NCBI GenBank assembly: GCA_032158295.1 | Contig: CM063248.1 | Location: 19,183,273-19,247,272, forward strand | DNA: 64,000 nucleotides | Source of the DNA: Pycnopodia helianthoides | Lineage: Eukaryota; Echinodermata; Asteroidea; Forcipulatida; Asteriidae | Reading direction: 5' to 3' | Part shown: positions 43,901 through 51,100 of the stretch, one piece after another | How the letters are laid out: each line of letters opens with the position of its first letter | How positions within the stretch are numbered: position 1 is the stretch's first letter | Notes under the pieces: generated by a model | Told to the model about the DNA's origin: nothing | Databases searched by the model: none | What the model saw: the letters and a program-made list of their open reading frames with translations, nothing else | Program-made: the position numbers and the translations under genes

Positions 43901-44966
43901 GCAGGCATGCGGTGCAGGCATGCGGTGCAGGCATGCGGTGCAGGCATGCGGTGCAGGCATGCGGTGCAGGCATGCGGTGCAGGCATGCGGTGCAGGCATG
44001 CGGTGCAGGCATGCGGTGCAGGCATGCGGTGCAGGCATGCGGTGCAGGCATGCGGTGCAGGCATGCGGTGCAGGCATGCGGTGCAGGCATGCGGTGCAGG
44101 CATGCGGTGCAGGCATGCGGTGCAGGCATGCGGTGCAGGCATGCGGTGCAGGCATGCGGTGCAGGCATGCGGTGCAGGCATGCGGTGCAGGCATGCACTG
44201 CAGGCATGCACTGCAGGCATGCACTGCAGGCATGCACTGCAGGCATGCAGTACAGGCATGCAGTACAGACATGCAGTACAGACATGCAGTACAGATATTT
44301 ATGTGGTGGCCGCCAGATAATTATGTTGCGGCAACTAGAAAACAGATATAAAAATTATCAAAATATCAAAAATATCAAAATGTCAAAAAATAGTTTACAT
44401 CTGATACCCGGACACTCTCGGGGCTTCTATATCGGTTATTTATAAAGGACATGTGGATTGCAATTGAAACTAGAACAGCGAAGCTGCCATGGCGAGCTGC
44501 CGATTGCCGGATTGAAAACTTATGACCAGTAGAAAGAAAACAAAATCATTAATTCAGTGGCATTGATTTGTGGGAGAACATTTGTTGTCTATCCAAAAAA
44601 GAAGAAGTTGTGTTTGGCAGGTGTTCATAATTCCTTTCTGTTTACAACACCTTAGGGTACATGAAGTTTGCCTCGGACGCCCTCCTAGATGAAGTCGCCC
44701 AGAACCATCTAGCCCCCATTCGCTACGTCGACGACCAAGGGCACCCGACCACCCAGTACCCACTGAACCCCAACGGGTCCCCACTGGGCGTGGCCGCCCT
44801 CTGTTCCCCGGACGGTCGACACCTAGCCGTCATGCCCCACCCGGAGAGGTGCACCTTCACGTGGCAGTGGGCGTGGATGCCGCCGGCGTGGAAACAAGAT
44901 GTGAAGGTGTCACCGTGGATGTGCATCTTCAAGAATGCCTGTGCCTGGTGCTGTCAGAAGGTATAG
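19893..44966 (+). CDS. PFAS: Phosphoribosylformylglycinamidine synthase, 24 coding exons (two carry frameshifts)
   Basis: PFAS makes FGAM from FGAR, glutamine and ATP, the fourth step of de novo purine synthesis, in the cytosol. I traced coding exons 19893-20040, 20351-20486, 21524-21755, 22145-22223, 22793-22901, 23703-23843, 24866-24991, 25968-26096, 27015-27275, 28130-28360, 28795-29018, 29934-30071, 31093-31224, 31962-32192, 32777-32957, 33522-33605, 35694-35849, 36665-36781, 37287-37438, 38320-38520, 40133-40354, 41269-41430, 42506-42661 and 44656-44966. All introns are GT-AG, and phases match once one base is removed in exon 7 and one added in exon 20. The model is 1352 residues, close to vertebrate PFAS (about 1340). 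Family signatures are present: [50 protein letters not shown] and HPER. The start is the ATG that precedes [10 protein letters not shown], aligned with the family N-terminus. A splice acceptor just upstream (AG at 19883-19884) implies a non-coding first exon further 5'. Confidence 0.96.
20058..20340 (+). mobile_element. Diverged TTAA-type MITE in PFAS intron 1
   Basis: Starts TTAAAGGAAAGGTGTACGAT followed by ACTTACTTGGTAAGAAG and TTTTGAGAAATATTTC, resembling the family B/C layout. It begins 17 bp inside the intron. The right end is not clear. Confidence 0.5.
20553..20782 (+). mobile_element. TTAA-CCCTC MITE, family P, copy 1
   Basis: 230 bp bounded by TTAA, with inverted ends CCCTCTTGCTGTC and GACAGTAGGAGGG. 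It is nearly identical to 33872-34100, including an 'ATGATACCATGAGGGAATGC' stretch. The layout (TTAA then CCC) is the classic piggyBac-type end. Confidence 0.88.
20930..21065 (+). mobile_element. Degraded family S SINE
   Basis: Carries GCGACCTCCGGATTA, a B-box-like GGTTCAAACCCC and the family tail GTTCAACCCC, AATTTACCCAGTCAG, TTGTGGTTTATTACTT. The tRNA-like part is rearranged. Confidence 0.65.
21780..21925. mobile_element. Family D MITE fragment in PFAS intron 3
   Basis: TGCTTAGCG, TTTCTGCTGAGC and GCTTAGCAAATT motifs of family D; ends lost. Confidence 0.4.
22279..22662 (+). mobile_element. TTAA-type MITE, family C, copy 1
   Basis: Starts TTAAAGGCAGTGGATACTTT and has ACTTACTTGGTAAGGAGC, TGTGAGAAACGACACCCTCT and TGATGACCACA-like motifs. 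The right end near GTCCACCG is degraded. It lies in PFAS intron 4. A relative starts at about 60285. Confidence 0.65.
23957..24536 (+). repeat. 45-bp minisatellite in PFAS intron 6, 13 units
   Basis: Thirteen units of 44-46 bp: GTCGACTGCACTCATAC, CCCCTCTTCCTTACCATAG, GTGACTTTA. Each unit is a pyrimidine tract ending CATAG directly followed by GTGACT; 11 units keep this junction. Because the unit is a multiple of 3, one frame stays open for 121 codons ([13 protein letters not shown] repeated), but its amino acids match no known family and it is intronic. Confidence 0.93.
24600..24815 (+). mobile_element. Family S SINE in PFAS intron 6
   Basis: Head GTCTGGCACCCCCGACAGT, tRNA-like GAGCGCCGGTACGTTAATCC and GTTGGTTCAAATCCCGCTC, tail TTTGTTCAACCCC to TTGTGGTTTATTATTTGAC. 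Confidence 0.8.
24866..24991 (+). CDS. PFAS: PFAS exon 7, interrupted by a +1 frameshift
   Basis: The exon is entered in phase 2 and must leave in phase 1 to join exon 8, so its length should be 2 mod 3; it is 126 bases (0 mod 3). The first half reads [16 protein letters not shown] and then meets TAG at 24915-24917. The second half, in the next frame, reads [16 protein letters not shown] then [10 protein letters not shown], which is strongly conserved. Together the halves have the same length as the vertebrate segment. One surplus base sits in the G-rich run at 24911-24920. An assembly indel is the simplest reading; a real lesion would remove most of the enzyme. Confidence 0.88.
25014..25400 (+). 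mobile_element. TTAA-type MITE, family A, copy 3
   Basis: Starts TTAAAGGAACATTACAGAAT 23 bp after the PFAS exon 7 donor and ends CTGTAATGTTCCT with a slightly changed right TTAA. Confidence 0.82.
25968..32192 (+). CDS. PFAS: PFAS exons 8-14: first synthetase lobe
   Basis: Exons 8-14 cover residues about 324-772. Exon 8 has [15 protein letters not shown] and [14 protein letters not shown], exon 9 [12 protein letters not shown] and KPIMFSGG, exon 10 [16 protein letters not shown] and HDQGAGGNG, exon 11 [11 protein letters not shown], and exon 14 [19 protein letters not shown]. These are ATP- and substrate-binding segments of the PurM/AIRS-like fold. In exon 11 the donor used is GTAAGA at 29019, because it alone keeps phase 0 with exon 12. 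Exon 12 ([10 protein letters not shown]) is preceded by a variable acidic and Lys-rich linker, as is normal here. Confidence 0.94.
26112..26373 (+). mobile_element. Family S SINE in PFAS intron 8
   Basis: Longer head (GTTGCATCCCCTTAAC, GGTTGTATCGTAAACTTGGG, GGCTACACAGCAGTTAAAGG), tRNA-like part from 26275, and the CAATTTTTCTTTGTTCAACC tail. Confidence 0.82.
27558..27660 (+). mobile_element. tRNA-like SINE, family U
   Basis: CGGTGGTCTAGTGGTCGAGG (A-box-like) and a B-box-like CTGTCGAACTCC. Related inverted pieces at 29240-29300 and 29690-29815 read TGGGATTTGAACCCACGACC. All are in PFAS introns. Confidence 0.55.
27773..27912. mobile_element. Palindromic element, copy 2
   Basis: GGGGTCGACTTCACAAAACT to TTTGTGAAATCGGCCCC, with the same CTTAGGACTAGTCCTA modules as 4584-4745. 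It is somewhat shorter and more diverged. Confidence 0.8.
29240..29815 (-). mobile_element. Pair of family U SINE pieces
   Basis: Two B-box-containing stretches (TGGGATTTGAACCCACGACC at about 29259; GTGGGATTCGAATGCGCGAC at about 29710) with GATGAGAGGACAGTTCAAATCC and GACCAGAGGCCAGTTTGAATCC tails. They lie in PFAS intron 11. Confidence 0.55.
30938..31003 (-). mobile_element. Family S SINE tail fragment
   Basis: AAGGGAAACTGACTGGGTAG, TTTTGGGTTGAACAAAG and AAAAATTGACTAG: the 3' part only, in PFAS intron 12. Confidence 0.7.
31472..31858 (+). mobile_element. TTAA-type MITE, family A, copy 4 (complete)
   Basis: 387 bp, TTAA at both ends, inverted ends AGGAACATTACGGAATTGG and CCAATTCTGTAATGTTCCT, in PFAS intron 13. 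Confidence 0.87.
32345..32665 (+). repeat. Family H repeat followed by a family D MITE
   Basis: The first part (TTGGAATTTCATCTTTGAG, GGGCAAGGCCATTTTA) belongs to a dispersed repeat also seen at 34610-34690, 35493-35580 and 61757-61905. The second (CAATTTCACAGAGCTGCTTA, TTTCTGCTAAGC, TTGTGCTTAGC) is a family D MITE. PFAS intron 14. Confidence 0.6.
32777..37438 (+). CDS. PFAS: PFAS exons 15-19: second synthetase lobe
   Basis: Residues about 773-1002. Exon 15 has [19 protein letters not shown] and [16 protein letters not shown]; exon 17 [14 protein letters not shown]; exon 18 [18 protein letters not shown] then FAGNCG; exon 19 [12 protein letters not shown]. These match the second AIRS-like half of the enzyme. 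The exon 18 donor (AAAG followed by GTTTGT) is weak but in phase. Confidence 0.93.
33287..33446. mobile_element. MITE with CRE-like ends, family G, copy 2
   Basis: Inverted ends ATAGACCTCACGCA and TGCATAAGGTCTAT; TGACGTCA occurs near both ends (33303-33310 and 33424-33431). PFAS intron 15. Confidence 0.78.
33643..33740. repeat. Short degenerate tandem repeat
   Basis: About four units of ATGTACCTAAGGTTGTTTTG-like sequence of 25-32 bp in PFAS intron 16. Confidence 0.7.
33872..34100 (+). mobile_element. TTAA-CCCTC MITE, family P, copy 2
   Basis: 229 bp, TTAA at both ends, near-identical to 20553-20782, in PFAS intron 16. Confidence 0.88.
37620..37800 (+). mobile_element. Rearranged family S SINE
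   Basis: An inverted stretch (GAACCTGCGACCTCCAGATT) is followed by a direct one (AGAGGTCGCAGGTTCAAGTC) and the usual tail TTTTTCTTTGTTCAACC. This gives a hairpin around the B-box. PFAS intron 19. Confidence 0.65.
38320..38520 (+). CDS. PFAS: PFAS exon 20, interrupted by a one-base deletion
   Basis: The exon begins in phase 0 ([11 protein letters not shown]) and reads through [17 protein letters not shown], then drifts into [13 protein letters not shown] and a TAG at about 38467. In the shifted frame it continues [20 protein letters not shown], which is the conserved continuation, and joins exon 21 in phase 1. The length is 201 whereas 1 mod 3 is needed, so one base appears missing around 38424-38433. 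It cancels the extra base in exon 7 in total length but not in frame between them. Confidence 0.87.
38575..38960 (+). mobile_element. tRNA-Leu-like SINE, family T, in PFAS intron 20
   Basis: GCACCGGACTCGAGCTCTGG, AGCAGAGTGTGGGTT, TGTCCTTAGAAGCAAGACAC, ATGCATGTAAAAGAACCCAG, then GAGGTGCTACCTAAATCGG, matching 60605-60930. Confidence 0.72.
39327..39903 (+). mobile_element. Two abutting family S SINEs, head to tail
   Basis: The first copy (39327-39642) is full length: GTCGCATCCCCCCAAGGTGA head, tRNA-like part 39486-39558, tail to ACTTGACATTTAAA. The second (39643-39903) starts at the same head motif, has its tRNA-like part at 39801-39873 and stops early in the tail. They differ by few bases. PFAS intron 20. 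Confidence 0.88.
40133..44966 (+). CDS. PFAS: PFAS exons 21-24: glutamine amidotransferase domain
   Basis: Residues about 1070-1352 form the class I glutaminase domain that supplies ammonia. Exon 21 has [15 protein letters not shown] and [12 protein letters not shown], exon 22 [16 protein letters not shown] with the nucleophilic Cys (about residue 1174), exon 23 the segment up to WVAHGEG, and exon 24 [18 protein letters not shown] and AVMPHPER with catalytic His and Glu (about 1311 and 1313). The triad is intact. The stop TAG is at 44964-44966. Confidence 0.96.
40415..40575 (+). mobile_element. Family S SINE with deleted B-box
   Basis: Head CTTCTGACTGGCACCCCTGA, then GGCTAGATAGCTCAGTTGGT and a jump directly to ATCATCTTTGTTCCCCCC and the tail. 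The B-box half of the tRNA-like part is gone. PFAS intron 21. Confidence 0.8.
43711..44295. repeat. 13-bp satellite, 45 units, in PFAS intron 23
   Basis: Exactly 45 units of CATGCGGTGCAGG and variants. The outer units at both ends are CATGCAGTACAGA and the centre is homogeneous. Four units near the right end are CATGCACTGCAGG. Since 13 is not a multiple of 3 and no frame holds a stop, all six frames are open for 180 or more codons (Cys-, Ala- and His-rich). About 39 units contain GCATG. Confidence 0.97.
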
Positions 44967-44977
44967 ATGTATCGTAT

Positions 44978-45341
44978 CCAGGGCTCGAATTTAGGGGGAA
45001 AATCCACAAGACAGTTGGGCTTGTAGCTCAAAATATTCACTGGACCAGAATTTGTTTTGCAAGATCAGATTCAAAATGAAAAAAAAACCTTATTGACGCA
45101 TTTAACAGTTTTTATTTGAACGAACACTAAGACATGTAAGAGAAGATTTGTCTCATTTGTCTTTCATATAAAGTGTACTTTACTCAACAGAATTGAAAGG
45201 TGTTTATCAGACCCCAAGTCAACATTTGAACATACTTTGTTTTGTTATTACTCTGTGAGGCATCCTAATTCAATTGAAAAATACACACAAGACAACCGGA
45301 CTTGTCAGGTCTCGAGGTCCAATGTAAAATTCGAGCCCTGG
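44978..45341. mobile_element. MITE directly after the PFAS stop codon
   Basis: Inverted ends CCAGGGCTCGAATTT and AAATTCGAGCCCTGG, flanked by TAT on both sides (44975-44977 and 45342-45344). It begins 12 bp after the stop, so the PFAS 3' UTR starts inside it. Similar sequence fragments occur at about 35880-35950. Confidence 0.82.
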
Positions 45342-47164
45342 TATCAATTCAAAGAACGAGAGTCGTCAGCAAATGGAAATCATTTTGTTCTCCAAGTTTC
45401 TTCTTTCTAACTGCATTAGCAGGGAACCAGTTGAAACCAATGTACATCACATGATAAGTTGGCTGGTAACTAGTATCCCAGTCCATAACTAGTCTACCCA
45501 CTATGGTAGCTGTAGGACACGAAGCCGACGATTACCAACTGGATCAGATGCTATAAGTGGAAAAAAAATATGTATATTCCACACTAAAGTTTGGCAAGTG
45601 CTGTACACATTTCTCAGATAAAGTAGCTACCATTTTATTCGGAAACTTGTTTTCTTGCCACGTGTTTTGTTTTGTTTTTTTCCCTTTGGCACATTAATGC
45701 AAACATTCTATTGATCATATATCTATTGTTTCCTCTTTGTACTGGTGATCAGGGACTTGATTTAAAAAGGAAAAGGGAACAGCTGTTTCAAACTACTTGC
45801 CATCCAAAATGATCTGTGGTTTAAAAATACAAAAAGTGGTATTATAGCTGGTCTCACGTGTTGATCCTGCTCGGGTCGAAGCGTGAAGTCACTACCGTTT
45901 TTTTTTTTACTTCAACAAAACTAATATCAAAATTGCTTCGTTTGATAGCAGCCATTTTTTCTTGATTCTATCGAAACATGAGTTGGATCTTGTATATTAA
46001 GTTGTCCTGAAATATTTGCCGTAATCTTTCAAAACAGTCTCGTAGAAATACAAGATTTGAACTTGCAAGGGGAAAAAAAAAAAAAAGCTAAACCCCAAAA
46101 CATGAATTTATGAAAACTTGAAAATACTGTAATAAGTTAAAGTTAAGTACTGTTCAAATAAGTTTTGACTTTTACATTTCAAAAAATGTGAGCCACAAGT
46201 TCAGTGAAATAGAATGAAGTTTGCATTTTTATTTTCTTATTTGGAAAACAAGACGGTTTAATTTATACACTCAACTGAAAATCAATGGTGCACCATTTCA
46301 TTGAGGCTTGAAAGTGTTTTTATTTACACAAAAGCAGCTAAAAATCTAATACTACAATCCCGGCCAAAATGCTTGGGCCACCCGTTCCTATAACGTTACA
46401 ATAACCATACAATAACCATTCCCTGTCTCACAATAAACATTCTCTCCCCCGTCCCTGTCCCCCCGCTCAATGTTGTCTGGAACGCAGAAGACCGTGCAAC
46501 AATGTGATTCAACATTGAAAGGGGGCAGGGGGGCCCAACGAGATATGGCCGGGATTGTAGATACCATAGTAGTTTGCGGTCGCTTTTTAAAGCTATACAA
46601 AACATGTTCAAAGTTGTTGAAATCCTGAAAGTTTAATGTCACAATTCCTATATTTTCTTACTGGTGGGTGTCATTTTTTAGTAAAGACAACTTTTGCAAT
46701 TGATTTCTGGGACAGAAATATGTGAGGATATTAACTTTTGTTGTTGGTGTTGTGGTTTTTTTTTTTTTTTTTCAGTTCTGAGAGAACCAGAATGTATTCT
46801 GTGTTAAAATACTGAAATCTCATAGCTCCAATCTTAAAGGGTGTTTATTTTTTGTTTTCCTCTTTAAAATAATGTCACGACGAGACTAAAACATGTTTTA
46901 GGGTGAATAGAGATAAAAAATAAATGTAACTTTCATATTACAAATTGCATTAAACTGTAAAAATTATTTTAGATTTAAATCCTCCCTTCCAGGTCGACCC
47001 TATCTATAACATCTTGGACCGACAACCGTGATGAATTTGAGCCGATTGTCTTTCGGAATTCTGTAATATCTACATCGTCTACATTCCAACAGATGTCTGC
47101 AACCTAGGCATAAATGGAGCCAACCCACTACACACTTTGGCTTGTTAAATAATGAACCGAACTG

Positions 47165-47335
47165 ACCTGGGCCCAATTTCATAGAGTTGCTTAAAGAAGA
47201 CAATTTCGCTTACAAGATACCAGTCAGAAATGGTGCTTGTGACATGGTATTTTAGCTGGTGACCTTATTCTGGTACGCACAATTTTGTTGTGCTGAGCTA
47301 CTGTTTGTGCTTAAGCAGCTCTATGAAGTTCCACT
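47165..47335. mobile_element. Family D MITE in the PFAS-FANCB spacer
   Basis: GGGCCCAATTTCATAGAGTT to GCTTAAGCAGCTCTATGAAG, 170 bp with diverged ends. Confidence 0.75.
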
Positions 47336-47680
47336 CTATTTGGGATATATTCTCACCCCAATTTTGAATTATCTTCTTCCAATGGGGATACTTATTGTTC
47401 CCCGTTAGAAATTTCTTTTGCCAGGCTAAAAAAGCTATCGGTGCCTGGACTCTTGTCCCAACATTTTCAAGGTCTGTATTCTCTAGTTATACACTAGTTT
47501 GAACTCGCTGTAAAAGTCACAAATAGAGCCAAGTTGGCGAAATCCTTGGGTGACGACATCTTCGGCTTACAAACTACCCCACATGGGATATACTGTTATC
47601 CTGTTTGGAACCCATATCCCCCAAAAAGAGGATATCATCACTTCCTGATTGAGGACACCAACCCCAACATCACCTAATGC

Positions 47681-48110
47681 TTACAGTACACAAGCTAGAC
47701 CACCGACACTCGCATCTGTGATGTTCCTCAGGCCTAGCACTTCCTGTCTGAAAGAGCTTGCCACACCCGGAGCGGCGACCTCCACAGGGGCGTCCCCGTT
47801 CGACAGTCTCTCCCTGTTCGCTTCGAAATCAGCTCTCGCCCGTCTCACTTTATCCATGTTCCAACCCTCCACGCCGTTCTCATGCGGCGGCACACCGTGA
47901 ACGCCGTGGCCCCGCAGCATGGACGAGCACTGGTCTGCGGAGAGCTTCTGCAGATGCTTGCATGTGACCGCCAGTTCCTTATCAATGGCTTTCAGAGCCG
48001 TTGCTGTGGCAGCCTTCATTTGATTGTCAGGTGGGTGGGGCTTAATGATGACATCATCTGGTAGCAGCTGGTACAGGTGCTGGCAGAAGAGGAGGAGGTC
48101 TGATTGATTC
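47681..48110 (-). CDS. FANCB: FANCB exon 8 (last)
   Basis: 430 bases entered in phase 2 and ended by TAA at 47681-47683. It begins NQSDLLLFCQHLYQLLP, matching the NQ...CLHNLIRILP segment of vertebrate FANCB, and continues with helical, charged sequence (ALKAIDKELAVTCKHLQKLS; MDKVRRARADFEANRERLS). The acceptor ends AATATAG. No convincing poly(A) signal was fixed. Confidence 0.85.
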
Positions 48111-51100
48111 CTATATTGAAATGAAGACAAGAGGACCGTGTTGTTACTGTGTTTTTTCATGTCACTTAAAGACTACCTTCTGTAATTCAATCTTGACTGT
48201 GTTGGAAACCTGCACTGCCCTATATGGGATAATTGCTGTATTATTTCATATCGCTGTATTATTTCATATCTGCTCCTGCTGTTGGAGTTTCACAGTGCAC
48301 AAAAATATTGATATGTGTGAAACTTGAAAGGGTTCGACTCTTTGTGAAATTGTACTAGATATGTACTATACACATTATTATTATTTTTCTGGTGACGAAA
48401 CCAAGGACATCTCATAAAGTGCACTTAATCACTGTGTCTCGCAAGCCCGAGGAAACCTGTCAACAAGGATGCTTGCTATGTGAACCAGAAACACCGGGGT
48501 TAACCCCTACTGTTCCATGTTAAGTGTTCTGGGTACTTTCTGGGTGCACTGCCAATGCTAGTACACAGGGCCTATGGCTTATTGTCCCATGCGAAGGTAC
48601 ACACGGGTGCAACCAAGAGCAGTGTAAATTGCATGGTACTTGTGCTGGTAACCCATTTTTTTGCGGAAGGAGCATCCCAAAAGTCAGAATGTTCTAGTTA
48701 GATCGGATAAGTATTCCCGCGGGTGCACATAGGCTGTTCCACTTACTGATGCGCCTATTCACTCGTGTAGGATCGCTCCCACACTTCGGCTCAATGATGC
48801 GGTCTAGAGGGACATTCTGGCAGTCCAATAGATTGCGGTTGTGTTCCCGTGGGATCGTTCTTTTGGGCCTCGAACGTGCCTAACTTTTGAGATGCTCCCT
48901 AAAATTGCAAGATTTGTATTCCTTTGCCAGAAAGAGGATCTCACCTGCTGTGGACAACCACTCTCCTCTTATACGGGCCCTCGGATGCAAGAACCTTGAA
49001 TCTCATCGAACTGAGCAACCCACGGGGACATAACAGCTCCCGTGTCTTCAATCTTTGGAAGCCCATGGGACCCCTCAGGAGATGGTCGAGGCAAAGTAGA
49101 TTGCTCCACTTGGCCGTCACAACCAAGGATGTAGCAAGTTGAATGGCATCGAGTGCTTGCATGTCAAAGCCGTACTGACTTTCTGTAAAGTCAAAAAGTG
49201 GAAATTTTGGTATCTTTTTTAAATTATGAAAATGCAATGTTTGCAAGATGGGATTATCTCATTGAGTTGTGAAGGCTATGGAAAGACCAGACCCAAATCT
49301 TTTGCAGAAATTTAGCCCAGGTGGTGTAATAACTCATCAGCATTTTGAACAGCGTGCCCTTTTTTGTCCTTAAAGGTATTGTACACTTTTTGGTAACAGC
49401 TCAAAATCAGTGTCCACATTTTGTGTGATTAAACATATGCATGAACAAACAAGCCTGTGAAAGTTTGAGCTCAATTGGTCATCGAGGTCACGAGAAACTA
49501 GTGAAAAGAGATCTTATGTGTTTTCTGTTTTTTCAAATTATCGCGCGCGATAATTACTATTGTTTTACTCGTTTCTCAGAAACGATAGCATTTTAGGCAG
49601 AAATATTTTAAGGAACCCTTTCTACCATTACTTACTTTAAATCATGTAAGTTATGTGTGAATCTGTGAACATTGTGTTTTTCGATCTTACCAATAGTGTA
49701 CAGGGCCTTTAAGGGAGAGCCTTGAGACATCATGAATTTGATACATGAAGTTGTGTTAAAATTTATTTAATTGTTGTCTCTTATTGGCACAATTCACCTG
49801 ACGCCATCATCACCGTTATACAGTGAAGTGCACACTTTAGCCGAAGCAGCGTTTACATGTGTACCGTATTTTTGACTCTTGAGTTTTGTAGCCGTGTGTG
49901 ACGTTGGTGAAAGGGATCAGTAAAAATGTTTGTGTTCTTCTTGTTCCAATCCAATGTTATTATTGAGCAAGTTTACCAAATTGGGTATGGCACAAATTGT
50001 AGTAATGGCTGCTAAGGGTAGATAGTTTTTCGGGTGCCTCCAAGTTCGTTGTTCCTTATAGCAGGGAGCCTTTCCCTGTAATTTTGTAAAGTTGTTTGAG
50101 TACCTGATCTTGTTGCGTCAAGTGGTTTTACTTCTAATTTTCCCGTGACGAGATCGGAAGCGTGCACCACAACCGTGGCGCAACTCTGCAGTCTACCAGC
50201 CCCGTTCGTCGGCAGCGATGCAGACCCGCTGGCGTCTCCTTCTGCCGGGATGCCCGGAGGGGATTCACTCCACTTGAGCATCACGTCAAACTTGGCAATC
50301 GGTCCACTCTGGAATTCTGGGATACCTGTAATGGCTATCACCGTCACTGTGAGTCCAGGTTGCAAAACGGGCGTTCCTTCCTTGGTACTCGTTGGGTCCA
50401 ATTTCAACCGCTTCCCCGTCGGCTCGTCTACCTTTCTCTGTTGTGATGTCGATGGCGCTGATGGGTCGGAGGGTGTACGCGTTGAGGCTGCGGTGGAGGC
50501 TACAGATTTGAATTTGCAGAATGAGGTAGCGGCCGAGCAGAGACTAGTCCGGTTTGTGGCAATCGGTATGAGCGATGCAGATATGTCGGAAATGTTCCTG
50601 CAAGATATCAAACCAGAGGGCAACAGAAATACTTTTGTGAGCGTCTAGTTTCAAAACACTTTTCTTTTGGACTGCATGTTAGATTTAGTTATCATCTATG
50701 TTATGTTTTCATTGGTACTTGTTTAATAATTTCAAAATGTCTTGATCGATAGGTTTGTTAACTCTTTGTACCAACCTGCCTGTTTGGTTGCACACTTCAA
50801 CACCTACAATCCACCGATCCCCGATAATGCGCTGCCAACTGCTCAAGCTCCTCAGGGTTCCATGTTTGGTCCTGTTCATCTCCACTGCATCGTCATCTTG
50901 ACCGGAGAGGTCACAGAAGCAGGTCAAGGAAATCTGACAATATCAAGAACACACAAAAGTTTAAACAACTACAAGATTTAAGTGACATTTTATCCCTACC
51001 CCTTGGCAGAAGAACTTGCTTCATGGACCACCCCTAAGCCCAATTTCACAGTACTGCTTACCCAAGAATTCTGCACTTACGACCCCTAGAATAAAATAGC

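Larger units (their letters stand above)
44967..47680. other. Convergent spacer between PFAS and FANCB
   Basis: Two MITEs (44978-45341 and 47165-47335) plus AT-rich sequence. AATAAA occurs at 46432-46437 and 46919-46924 on the + strand and TTTATT at 46844-46849, but none is close enough to either stop to be called a poly(A) signal. Confidence 0.5.

Noticed and set aside
43669..44445. 258-codon Cys/Ala/His-rich frame and five other long frames over the same array
   Set aside because: All six frames are open only because the 13-bp unit lacks stops; the array lies inside a PFAS intron and has no coding signature.
50145..50648. 167-codon + strand frame
   Set aside because: Antisense shadow of FANCB exon 6.
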